DNA from: Psettodes erumei
Taxonomy: Eukaryota; Chordata; Actinopteri; Pleuronectiformes; Psettodidae
Length of the DNA: 64,000 bases
Assembly (NCBI GenBank): GCA_016785225.1
Contig: JAFBJZ010000418.1
Coordinates: forward strand, 1 to 64,000
Direction of reading: 5' to 3'
How positions within the stretch are numbered: position 1 is the first letter of the stretch; every line of letters starts with the position of its first letter. Position numbers and translations under genes: made by a program. Below are positions 35,481-48,051 of this stretch, piece after piece. Below the pieces are notes generated by a model. That model saw nothing but the letters and a program-made list of their open reading frames with translations. It made no database searches and was not told the DNA's origin.

Positions 35481-36889
35481 ATAAATAACTGCAGACGAAT
35501 TAAGGTGCCAACCAGAGAGTAATGCATGAACCCTAATTATGCAACCACACTTGAGCAGAGTGAGTAAGTGGAGGTGCAGGCCTGGTGGCTGGGGCCCTGT
35601 CGCCCACATCAGCTTTATTTCTCATCATGGTAAAGGTTCAAAGGCTGTGCCACGAAGATGCGATTAAAAACACAGAGGAATTAAGAAGTGCGCCATCTAG
35701 CGACTGTACAAACAGGAACTAATAGATTTTCCATTACCAGCCTGCAGAGAAGCCCATCAACAACAATGCAGGGGGAGAATGTAAATATCAACATCTGGCG
35801 TGTCTCTGCTTGTGGGGCTTGTGCAGCTGAGATGCAACAAAGAGGTGATGAGATGCCAAACGGGAGCGACGTGCAGCACGTGAGCACATTGTTCACATTT
35901 TTAAAAAGCAACAGCCGGTGATTTACTGCCATACATTTCATAGTCGAGCTTTTTATATCTGCCAGCAGTGACAGTGATGCACAGACCCAGCAGAAACAAA
36001 GAGTAGTGTGGGTATAAGGATGTCCCTGCCATGCATGCCAATTCTACGCAGATGAAGGAGCAGACTTATATCAAGCATACACTTTATATGTGGTTGAAGC
36101 ATCCTCATTTATTTTCTCAAAAAGTACTAGTAATGCGAAGCAGGTGGGTTGTTCATGTAGAGGCAGTAATCTCACAAGAGCACATCTACAGGAGAATCGC
36201 TGCAGTGCACTTGCAGGAAGGCTAAGCAATGTAAAGACACACATAAGCCATTTTAAACCCACATTTACAAATACTTGTGAGGTTAATATAGCTCTGCAAT
36301 GTCACAGGGTCAATCATAGTGATCCTCCTGCTGAGACTAATTATCCAGCTCTGCAGTTCACAGTTTGAAGCTGTTCTTTTAGTTCATATTTTGGTTTTCT
36401 GGTATGAACTACAGAGGCTATAGAGCTGGCTCATTTTCCTTCATTATCAACTCCCATATAAAACCATGGGCAGCCATTCTACTGACAATGTAATGTTTCA
36501 GTCTAACAGGGATTAAACCAACTTTAATTCTCACAGCAAACATTTATTTTATAATATCAGATCTGACATTCTACATGCGAGCAAAGGTAACATTTAAAAA
36601 CAGTACTTAATGAGTTGTAGTTCAATGCATCAGGCCGTTTACATGAAAACAAAGGGGAACTGTAGGGAGAGGGAATACAATCCCTGAAAAACATTACATA
36701 TGGACAGTATTTGAAGATCACCGTCATTAGAGGTCAAGATCAATGACTTTACCAGAATTGATATTTACAGTGTCAGCATGGTGGCTCAATGAATGGCATC
36801 GTCTCATAAGAATAAGAAGCTCTATGCATTATCATAATATATGTCAATTAATTAATTGTCTCAGTTGTAGTTTGCTTATTTTACCTATT

Positions 36890-37080
36890 TCTCTCAGTGC
36901 TCCAGTTTACTCCCACAGTCCACAGACACTAAGGCTGGGAAACTAGACACTCACAATTGCCTGCAGATTCAACTGTTTATGTGTGCCGTGCCATGGACTG
37001 GTGACCTCTACTGGTTCCCTGCCCATTGCCCAGTGCATGCTGGGAAGGACTCCTACCCCACATGACTGTGGACTCTGGAC
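36890..37080. repeat. Dispersed teleost repeat, family B copy 2 (reverse orientation)
   Basis: Reads ttactcccacagtccacaga, cactcacaattgcctgcaga, atggactggtgacctctact and gcccagtgcatgctgggaag, the reverse-strand landmarks of the element at 21235-21480. Confidence 0.6.
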
Positions 37081-40000
37081 TGTGTCCAAAATCACTCCCT
37101 GTTTACCTCTCATATAGTGCACTCTATTTGTGTACCACATATTGTAAAAAATGTACATGTACAGTACATCTTCATCTAACAATCCCACAATGTAATGCAT
37201 GGCATTTTATAGACACGAAAACTATCTTCGTGTGAATCTGTCAGTGATGACTAAGGAATAAACTATTTACTGTTTGAATACACAATATTAATGATTAGCG
37301 GATTAATGAATTAGTCAGTCAATTGAAAATTAACGCCCTACTACAGGGAGAGGTGGATGATGGAGGGATTGTGGGTAGGAATGAGCAGGTGTACAGTAGA
37401 TGAATAACTTACATAAAAGAGGTTAAGTTGTGTGGCACTAAGGAGCAGAAATTAAAATTTGGCATTATTTAGGGGCAGAAAGCACATTTACAAATGTACA
37501 ATATGACATTAAAGCTCTGTAAGAAATGCATAAATCCAAACATAACCTTAGAATCTTTCCTGCCATTAATAATTTCAGTAAGCGTCCCTTCTTCTAAATG
37601 TTGCAGGCTGCATGTGTGAGACTGTCCTGTGTTGTTGTTTTCAAGCACACGCATGCTGTGTTTGAGGTCTTCTTCCAGGATATGAAGATGGTCTGGCATA
37701 ATATCCAGAGGGGAAACAGAAACAGAATGTTTTTACCTCACTGCAGCTAACAGATGTTGCTGTTGATTTTTTTTGTTCAAGTTGAGCAACCTCCTGTCAA
37801 ACAGCGTCAGATGGGTTTTCTGCTGTTATTTGTCTGAGGGTGAAGATCTGCAAGAGACAAATTTGCTTGGGGTGGGTGGGAGGGGGCAAGGTATTGTATC
37901 TGCAGTACACACCAAGGAACCCTGGACCTGTGCTTTGTTGATTCAACATATTCCTGGGTCCCTGCGGGGCTGACGTGTTCAGCAGTTTCACCTTCTCCCT
38001 CCCTGGTTCAGATTAAAATGCACACTTAAACACTGATCGACTGCCGCCACAGAACGCAACCGACCATGTTAGTTCAGTTGTTGCCTTTACCAATCAATTT
38101 GGATGGTTATATTTTTCACGCTTAAGGTCCTAAGGTCGAATATGTGTGTGGCAGAAATTCTCTGGCACAAGCAGCTGACTGCATTTTGATAAAGTTCAGA
38201 TCTGGGCTTTTATGCTGTCACCTGATTTGTTTCAGTCTGCTTTTTTTTTTAAACAGCTCATTCTTTTTAAGATTTTCAAATATATTCAAAGCACATTACT
38301 GCTCCTCTTATCTTGACGTGGCAGAGGGCTCAAATCCCAACCAGCCACAAAAGCTTTTATCCAAGCTGCTTTTCTCAGATTCTATTCTTAGTGTTCCATT
38401 TTAGGATGTAAGTCATTTTTTTCCATTTATTATTAAACAGAGTGGTTAAACAGCTGTCTCATTATCTATTATCTTAGCTCTCTGTTTATGAGCACTAATA
38501 GAAATCTGTGTGCTGATTGAGGTGCTATATGTATGCGATTATCAATAGTTTGTTTTACATTTTTTTTATAAAATAATAAAATAAAAAATAACAAATGACA
38601 TAGCCTTGCATGTATGGGGATTATGCTTCAATGTGTCCAAAAAGCCAGGTATTCTGCTCAGCATTAAATCAGTCTGACTGATTATTTCACGCTATCACTG
38701 ATTGGCCAGTTTGTGCTGCTGCTTCCATCACTGTCTGCGCGCTGACTGTGGAGATTAGGTGATGTAATTATTTTTGACTTCCCCTCGGTCGCCTGTAGTG
38801 GCACAAGCTCTGATGAGACAGTGCAACTAAAGCAGATTAAAGTGAAAAATACATTCAGCAAAAGGCTAACACTGATCAGTAATATAAATGAAGATTTGTT
38901 GGCATTGTCGTGTAACACAGGACTGATGCAGTGCTGCCATGTGGAGGCTGATTTAGCTCATCCCTGTGTGTCATTATTGCACCTTTATCATGCCATTGTT
39001 GATAAAACACATTCATTTGGGTATCTGAGTCACGACCAAGTAATCACATGCAGCAGAGTTGCAAGTCACTTCCTTTGTCCCAAGTAAATCGTACGTCGCT
39101 GGCTGTGTGACCTCATCCTGATTAAAGTGTGAGTCATAATGACTTAAGCCCATATCTCTTCATTTCTCAGGAGGCCAACTCTCTTTTACAATCCAGATTT
39201 ATTCTTTCTTTTCTCTATCACTTACTTTGGTCCTTTGTTTTCTGTTGTTGTGATCCACAACACTGACTGAACTGGTTTGTTTTCCCCAAGATCAATTCTT
39301 AATGTAATTTAGTGTTTGTTTTTTCCTGTGATAAAAAGGCACGGATTACTTGCAACTTTACTGTCATCATAATATGGGAAGTACTAAACTGTGCTCCCTC
39401 ATACTGCACTGTCAAATAATCCTGGTTGAGCAATTTAAAATTAATTCCACTTTAATTGTTTGGGATTTATTTCAAATGACATGCTCTTTTCAAAGCAGTT
39501 CATGGAAACATGAGACTTAACTGTATAAACACATGCATCAGAACCTGATAGTAGAGCATCATTTGTACTGTTTTTATTAAAGTACTTGAGGGTTGAATTG
39601 GTCCTTAAATGCTTTGCAAGATCAATTTGAGAGCTATAGTGGGCACACAACTGATTAATTGTTTAATCAATATGTATACTATACAAAGCAGCTCATACTT
39701 AATTCAGAAACATGACATTCACGCATTGATGCACATTTACCTGACAGCCCTGTTTATTATGTCCTCACTGATGGAAACTGAGAGGTTAAAGTTAAAGACA
39801 TTTGGTGTTCGATGTCTCATTCAAAAGTGATTTTCACCCGTTTTGGCAAGGAGCCACATGCACTGGCAGCTCCAGTCTAGTAATTATCATTCATATCATA
39901 TTTGTGATGGGCAGGAAGCACATCACTCTTTGATGCCTCTACATCATCTCCAGCCCCCCCTGCTGCAGTTGCACTTAACATTTCCACCCTGGTAGATGTT

Positions 40001-40629
40001 AAAGGGGCGACTCGACATGCTGCTGTGACACTGGTGTGTAAAGACACAGTGTGATGCTGTGCACAGCCTCTGTGTTTCTTACAAGATGACTGTTCGAGCC
40101 AAAGAAAGTCTTTTTCTTTCATGAGAGCAACATTTGTTTTCAGATCCCTGACTCCAGTCACAACATCTACAGAAATTTGTCTAATTGTGCCTTAAGTCTT
40201 GGCATTAAGTTAGGAAGTGTACAAAGATTACAAATCTGCACTTTCTCAGTTCATTAAGAAAACCATATCAACTATATGAATATACAAATATCATATTAAT
40301 TATTGTATGCAATTTTCTAATTCATATTTTCCTTTAAGGTCCTTATTGTCAATGAAGTGGTCAGGTTAAACTGAGGAGTTGGACTAAAGACAGCTCACAT
40401 CTTAAGTTATTTTCAGGCAAGTATCACCTTCACACAATGAACGCAGACAAAGCAGAATCTCAGAGTTACCCAATTAAAGTCAAATCAATCAGTAAGGCTG
40501 AGGTAGATCCTGAGCAATTTGAAGCTTTCAGCTTTTGCAGTGATGGACAAAAGACTGACCCCACCATCTTTGACAACTTTACTGGCTTTACCTCACAAGT
40601 TGTCTTTGTTTTGTTGTATAAAAACAATC

Positions 40630-40850
40630 ACTCAGCTTATTTGCTGTCTTGCCAACAGTTCGATGAGAAGATTGATATCACTCTCGTGTCTGTCAGTTAA
40701 AAATGAAGCTAGTGCTTAGCTTAGCACAAAGACTTGGGAAAACAGCTAGTCTGGCTCTGTCCAAACTGAGATTGGTATTGATCTTCTCATGTAACCTGCT
40801 GCAGGAATGTGAATAAGCAAATTTTCCCACACAAAAAAACCCCAACTACT
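40630..40850. repeat. Dispersed teleost repeat, family E
   Basis: Contains gatgagaagattgatatcac, tctcgtgtctgtcagttaaa, aatgaagctagtgcttagct and acagctagtctggctctgtc in the order of a very common percomorph repeat. It also explains the short open frames across this stretch. Confidence 0.7.
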
Positions 40851-43800
40851 TATATATCACAAGTGGCCCTTTCCTTGTGTGGCTTCATGTGTTGGAATCA
40901 ACCGACCTATGCTTTCTTAAGACATTGTGAAATTGCAGTATTTAGCCCAAATAATAATGAAATAAACAAAAATGATTAACTTATTAATTAATTTCTAATT
41001 GACTCATTTTGACACCGTTTACAGTTTTATTAAGATTCCACTGCTATTTTTCTGCTCGACGAAGACAAATATAGAGTGACAAAGGCCAGTGACACTGACC
41101 TGAGACACAGTTAACCTCCTCCAATGCCTGTAATGTTCCCGTCTTAGCTGTGTCACAGATCCAGTCAGTAATTCTTGCAGTCTGCTGACGGAGTAACTCA
41201 GTCAACACACTTTTTTACACTTGAAACACCGCAGTCTTCTCTGCAGGAACCTGCTCAGTGGTTCTTAGGCACATCAGCAGCTCTGCAGGAAACCTGCAGA
41301 GTCTGTGTGCAGATGTAGAATCTCCTGTAGGATCTGTTGCACCAACTACACGACCATCGATGCTATCCCATATATTATTGTGTTCTTCTTACTTCCTTTC
41401 CCATTTGTAATGAGTGCCTGTAGCTCCTGCCTCTTATGTGTATGACTAACTATAAAAAGAGAGAAAAAGAGGCCTGTAATTTTGTGCCAACTCAGAGCCC
41501 AAGCAAAAAAAGGAGACGTGGCTTGTACTTTGACAGAAATGGAACTGCTCATCAGCCTCTGGAAACAAGTGACTCAGATGACTAATTTTCCTGTGATCCA
41601 CTATCGCAAGAAGCCTTTTTTGTGATGGAAATATTTCCTTCCACCCAGCAGAAGATAAGATTCTCTAACTCAAGCAGTTTTACAAGCCAACGTGTCCTCA
41701 CATTATTTCCCAGTTTTTGCTCTGGTGCTGTCCACTCTGCTGCGTGGGTGTTTGGCTGTCAGGTGCCTTTTGATGAAGGAGCTGCATAAAGCCGAGGCGG
41801 AGAGAGAGAGAGGGAGAGCAAGCGAAGAGTTTGCCATCAATCTTGCGCAGCCAGACAACCCTCTGCCCCCCAAAACACCAGTCCCCATAAAATGCTTGTC
41901 CCAACAAACACTCGCTGCACCTCCTCCACAGCTGGAGATGGACTGCACACCGTGCTGCCTAAATCTAAATTCTGACTGATTCCTGAGTGCACTGACATTC
42001 TTCATAGCAGTCTAATCTCACACTGTTGTGCATGTCAGGTGTTTCATGCACAGTCACAGTAAACAGGGCTATTATTTTTTTTCCTCTTTCTCTTTTTCAA
42101 GACAAATGGCATCTACCTTGTATTCACTGCATAAACTTTTGTGATGGAATTTAAGCAGAAGAAATTAAATGATGAAAATTATCTTTCATCCATAATGATG
42201 CAAGTTTTCCCACAGGTGACTGGGAAAGAGTTAAATCAACTGGAAAAATATTAGCACGTGTACCATTCTCCTCTCTCAAGGTCCTGTCTGTGACTATAAA
42301 GTGGTTATCCTCTTTCTGCTGGTGGGGTAGCAGCGAGCCAAGGGAGCGCCTTCATGATCTCCCTCGTAGGCTCATGCAGAGTGGCACTTTTTAAAATTTC
42401 TTTTCATCATTCCACTTTCATGAGCTCGGATGCAGAAGCAGCTAACATGGCTGCAAAGCTTAGCATAAGTTAGCCTTTTTCCTTAAATATGAATACATCC
42501 ATAATCATGCACACACATTTGCATTTGCCTTCCCTCTCCTTGATCCATCCTGCAACATTTGTTTGCCTTTGTGAAGCTAAATATCAAATGTTTTTTATAG
42601 GATCCTCAGTGGCTGTTATGCCTCAGTTCTTCTGAAAGATGCTCATAACATATTCACAGTTTACTGTCAACCTCTGAAGTCATATATTCCCAATAGATAT
42701 ATTATGCAACCTCATACTGATGAGTTGTATGATATACTCAAGTAGGCCACACTTATGCACTCAGTACTTGAGCTGTGATTCTTACAAAGGGAAGCACTAT
42801 CTCTGAAGTATCAACACATGTAGTTTTGGGAGTTAAATATGGTGATCAGTTGTAGCCTTGCTGTATTCTACAATGTTACACATTTACACAGTTAAATATA
42901 AAAGATGTTCTGATTGCAAAGCATCACTAAAACACTGATTGAAACAAATTTGGTAAAGTATCTCTCCACTAAATGAACTGTTTTGATAATTGTTAGTTCA
43001 TTGGGATTTTTCACTGCGCAGGATATAATTTATTGAATTTGACACATAGCTGTTTACACGCCTCATTAGCCAAAGGGGGAAAGTTTCTCTGGATTCACCT
43101 TAAATCTCAGTTTAAGGCATAAACATAGGGCCTGATCTGATTTTGTGACATCATAACAAGTGTGTAAACCAATCAGCATCCATTAGGGTTATGAAGAGAA
43201 GTGTGACGTATAAATGTGAAACTGCCATTACACATACACTGAGAATAGAGACATCTTGTGCCTCGTCGTTTAACTTTTGAAATGTCCAACATTCAGAGTG
43301 ACTCTCTTAAAACATGTCTATTAGAGGGTCATTAACAATATCTTAGTCAGCAGTAAGTGCTTTTGTATCTGTGTTCTGCCACTGTACAGTAACACTGCTC
43401 TCTGTTGTGAGGTTTTTTTCTGAGTTGGCAGAAAGGCTGCCACTTCGGATGCAAACTAGGATCTGGCAATTGACGCTATTAACAAGAGGGCGATAATGAA
43501 AAGCTGTCAAATCACAAACCGTGGAGAACAAGTCTGTTTCTTTGATCATGAAAGCAACAGTTTTCTCATTTGACTAGGATCAAACAAGCAAATAGGCTTT
43601 GTACACTTTGTACTGTTTGGCTGTAACGTCCAAGTGAAGCAGACTGAGGCAGCTCTTTCTGAAAGACAATTACTGCAAACACGCACAACAGCTATTCAGC
43701 GTATACTGTACTTTGGCAGAGCAGGACGCTTACAGCCTTTTATCAGATTCCTTTAATGTTATAGAAAGATGGATTAATTGGGAACAACCAACTGGGGTGA

Positions 43801-44889
43801 TTTCACATAAAGTTAATTAGTGCTATTTCAATTAACCTCTTTATCCACACTGCTTACATCATTTTATGGTTTTATTCTTGTAGGTGAATCCTGCTATTCC
43901 TACTATTACTATTTTTCAACTTATTTCATCTTGGTGTTGCAGTTTGGCTTGTTTGCATCTGCTGTTAATGAGCAAAATACAGGCAGACAATACAAGGCTC
44001 CAGACAATTTCTGCCTTTAATGGTTAAACATATGAACGTGAGGGGAAATGCTAAGCAAAAAAATTTACTCTGTAAATGTTTTGTGTTGCTTTTGAAGGAT
44101 TATTACTTAATTTCCCACAACACGTGAGATTAATTATGAAGATAATTGTAATGCTTGTCTTGTTGTTTTCCCCATACAGTTTTGACTGCATGTAATAATG
44201 TGAAATTTCAATGTATTTTGCTGACAAAGGAGGTTTTCTTATCACCGTAACTAGCCCATCGGATGGTGTTGTGTTTCACTATAAAGTATCGCCTTTTATT
44301 TCATATTGGGAAATATAATTTGCCAGTGAAATTGCGAGTGGCATCGCTGCTTTTCCATCTCTCTGTGGCCCCTACTTTCTGCTGAAGCTATGACAAAGAG
44401 TGAGTGAAAAGGCCACAGGCCAGCCTTCAGTTTACAGTGTGTGAGAGAAAAGTGATCAGAGTGATAGTGACTTCTACCATGATAAAACTGGGTCAATGTA
44501 ACCCCCACCCCCTCCACCACAGGCAAGGCTGAAAAAGGAAAAAGGAAAAAAAAAGATGAGGACACCATCACCGGACTCTGTGCGTGGATATAAACATGGG
44601 GACACAGGAGCCGGGTTTGCTTTCCCTATGGGTCGGTAACTGTGTTGTGTTGGGACTGAAGGCATCCCCACATAATTTCTGACATGTTCCTTCCTCCCCT
44701 GTAGTCTGTTGTGTTCAGTGTCACGTTATAATCTGTCCCCCCCCTTGTATTTTCTATGTACCCACATTGTTTCTGTCAGCCAGCGTTGTCCCCAGTATCT
44801 GTTCCACCCAGTCCCCTTTTAACTTCCTGGTCTTTTATTCCCTGAGAGATTCTTGATAAACATGGTTTAAGGGGCTTAAGCTTAAAATG

Positions 44890-45310
44890 AAAATTCACCC
44901 TGACAACAATCAAAGAAATATGTGGTGTACCAGTTTGTTGTTTGGCTGTGTTTTGTTCTACTGAAATCCAGTGTTATGTGGAGCTGTTGCAGATCCACTT
45001 TAGCTATTGGGGAGTTTAAAGGGTTGCATCAACGAAAAGGGAAGAAAGTAAACAAAAGCAACCACACATTTTATTGCTTACCCTTGGTAAGACGTAGTCT
45101 TGCAGAGATTGTGGTGTCCTTGTCAATCTTTTGAGATTTCTGCCTCCACCCAATATGACAGAAGATACATTGTCAACAGTTTCCACTGGAACTATTTCTT
45201 TTGCTTACATTGGTGTCTCTGGAGATGTTGCTGTTGCACAGTTGAAAAGTTATTTTTAAACTGCTATGAGCAAGGCAACCAAAAATTCCTATATTTGATG
45301 TGAGACAGAA
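44890..45310. repeat. Probable dispersed teleost repeat, family F
   Basis: Blocks such as aaaattcaccctgacaacaa, ttctactgaaatccagtgtt, agtttccactggaactattt and ggtgtctctggagatgttgc have the look of a fish interspersed repeat. Short open frames here have no family resemblance. Confidence 0.4.
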
Positions 45311-45479
45311 ATCCAAGAGACAGGTATTTTAAAAACCTGCACAAATGAAACTAAAAATGCCTGCATGAAAAAAATGTGGTTTTGAAATATGAGCTCACCA
45401 TTTAATTAAAACAACAGTACAGCCCTGCAAGACTACAGCCCTGCTAGAGGCTCTCTAAGGCTGCATTTATGCACAGCAG

Positions 45480-45880
45480 TGCTTTTAAAGAACTGTAAAT
45501 GCTAACATCAGCATGCTTGTATGCTAGTAGTAAGCACTACATACAAACTACAGCTGAGGGTCATGGGTTTGTCTCTAGTATCGGAGACATTTGTTCATAA
45601 ACCACAGTACTGAACAAGGAGATTTTGAGGTTGTGCTGGATAAAAAAGTTAACAGATCATCAAAGTATTACAGTTCAACCTGGGGAATTATGACAATGTT
45701 TCATAGCAATCCATCCAATGAGTAATTTAACTCAAAACCACATCAGGAGATCACCAAAGTCAGTAGGATTCATCCTCTGGGGACACCTAATGTCTAAGAA
45801 ATGTGTCATGGCCCAAAATTGGTTGAAAATTGCCCCAAAGTTGATTGAATTGTGTAACTGCCATTCTTAGAGCCATATGT
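45480..45880. repeat. Dispersed teleost repeat, family A copy 2 (reverse orientation)
   Basis: Contains gctaacatcagcatgcttgt, actacagctgagggtcatgg, catagcaatccatccaatga, ggagatcaccaaagtcagta and ggattcatcctctggggaca: the reverse-strand order of the blocks at 20690, 56575 and 58735. Confidence 0.7.
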
Positions 45881-47453
45881 TGCTGGCATGGGCAAAGAAT
45901 GTCTTTTGAACATGTGAAGTGACCTTTCGAATTTAATAACATTTTCAGTGAGCTATAAATATCAAAGGTACATCTCAGGTTGCGGTGTCAGTCCAATTCA
46001 GTCAATGCTTCATGAAATGCTTCTCTCAAGACTCACCAGCTTTATACTGTATCAGGCTGACAATCACAAGGTGAGCCATCAGTCAAACACAATGCAGGGA
46101 TACCAATATCCCCAACAGACTGCAACGCTAAAAAGTAAAACACATTACTTTTCTCAAGTGGGAAATCTCTTAACTGTTATTCAAAAAGAGCTCTGTACTC
46201 AATCAGCCCTCAGATGTGCTTTGAGCTGAATGCTAACATTAACATACTAACGTCCCCCCCAACCAGCCTGGGTAATAGCCACTCCTAGAGCCATGCTGCC
46301 AAGGTGGCAAAAAGTAAATTAAAGCACTTCATCAAACAAACAACTCCTGGGTGCACAGAACATCTCAGATTGATTTTATTTAAGTGTGTGTATCAGAGGG
46401 TGGATTTTCACTTTAACAACAACAATATTTCATTGTTTGAGACTGGCCTTATAATGGATGTAGCAAATGAATATAAAAGTTGCCTTTAGTCCTGTAGTAA
46501 TGGTATCATTCTCTTATGAACAACATTAATCATTAGGGCTATTTTAATGACACAAAAAACGTCTATAACACGGCATGCATATTTATAAGCTACACTCAGC
46601 TGATCTCTTTTTGCTGTGTCATGGTGAGAAAGCTTTCTCTCCAGCTGAGTTGTATCACTGTGTATGTGGTGACCTTCTGTTTATACCATGGCCTGGACAA
46701 ATGCTCATTTAAAATTGGCCCAAAGGATTCAGTCAATTTAGTATATACCAGAGGCAGTGTGAACAGGCTGGAAAACTGGGAGCAGATCTAATCTCATGGC
46801 TCTCCAGCTTTCACCGGTCTTTAAAGTGAAGAATCCCACTGAGCCATTAGCTGCCTGTGACTGTGTCACTGTTTGTTTTCTGTGACAAAGCAGTGCAAAG
46901 AAAGCAACACACATTTTCAGACATTGGAGAAAAAGCACGCATCACTCAGGCAATCACAAACCTGGGCATGTACTGTAAATCAACACTTAGAAAAGGAATC
47001 ATGGCTGAGCATCCATCACAAGTTTTTTTTTTTTTACTTTATACCATAATTATATATTGCACATCTATATGAAGAGGAGTGAATGTGCACAGTCCAGGTA
47101 CAGTTTACAGAATTAGCCATAGTTTGGATTGGTTTTCTATTTCATGTAACTGAATGTCTCTTTTTAAGAACGAAGATTCCTCAGAGAGCTGACAGTTGTC
47201 GCAGCTCATTTGAAGCAGCTTTTGTGACTGAGCTTTTAAGAAGCCCAGCTGCCACGTGGGTTTAGCTGGGATTATTTGCTGCTAACAGCAAACAGGTACA
47301 CACCCTTGCATCTTCAGATTTTGAATTCTATAGGCTAATGGTCTTGATATTACTGAGGGGAAATTTTAATTTATGGTAATTGACAAACTCCTATAAATAC
47401 AGATGAGCATTACATGTCCGGCAAGTACCCTGGTATAAGCAGGTAACAGACCG

Positions 47454-47528
47454 TGAGGTGCATGTTTAAATGGATTCAGGAAATGTAATCACAACAGTGT
47501 TATCCATTCAAATCAAACATGCACCTCA
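47454..47528. repeat. Imperfect inverted repeat
   Basis: tgaggtgcatgttt at 47454-47467 followed by aaatggat pairs with atccattcaaatcaaacatg plus cacctca at 47502-47528, with a few unpaired bases in the right arm. The loop is about 26 nt. It lies about 500 nt upstream of the second exon of the DUSP10-like gene. Confidence 0.75.
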
Positions 47529-47987
47529 GGCGGTATTCTCTTTATACAATTTCTCCTTTCATTTGCAGCAAATGTCAAAGGAAATATGTGTGACATGTTT
47601 ATGGTAAACACTGAGATGTAACATTATTGGCAGTTGGTTTTGTATTTGTATGTTTTGACATGCAAAAGACACCTCGAAGGTGCCTAACAAAAATATGCAA
47701 AACATGAAAATCGATTGTCGTCATCAACATGTTTTGGTCATCGTGTGGGAACTTTACATTTCATAAATAATTGAATGCATTCTCTTCAAACGTAATGATA
47801 AAATACTGTAACATACTTCATCACAATTTGCTCACAAATACTTGTATGCACCATGTCATATAAATATTTCATAGCTGCAAAGCAATGTTCATAATTTGGC
47901 TACAAGTGCTCTTTGTGTCTAAACTAATGGAATGTAAAGCGCACCCCGCATTTTCAGTGTTTGTGACATTATAGCGATTTTCTGACT

Positions 47988-48030
47988 ACTCTCTCTCTCT
48001 CTCTGTCTGCCTCTCTCTCCCTCTTCAATG
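47988..48030 (+). repeat. (CT)n tract serving as polypyrimidine tract
   Basis: A long run of CT repeats directly before the acceptor AG at 48034-48035 of the first coding exon of the DUSP10-like gene. Confidence 0.85.
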
Positions 48031-48051
48031 CACAGCTTTGCATAAACCCAG

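Larger units (their letters stand above)
35134..48035 (+). other. Long first intron of the DUSP10-like gene
   Basis: About 12.9 kb, inferred from the donor at 35134 and the acceptor CTTCAATGCACAG ending at 48035. It has no supportable exon on either strand. It contains microsatellites (ATC and AGC runs at 35214-35261), dispersed repeats (36890-37080, 40630-40850, 44890-45310, 45480-45880) and an imperfect inverted repeat at 47454-47528. Confidence 0.4.

Noticed and set aside
41692..42005. Open frames of 95 to 100 codons on both strands
   Set aside because: Antisense mirror frames without recognisable domain, inside the long intron of the DUSP10-like gene.
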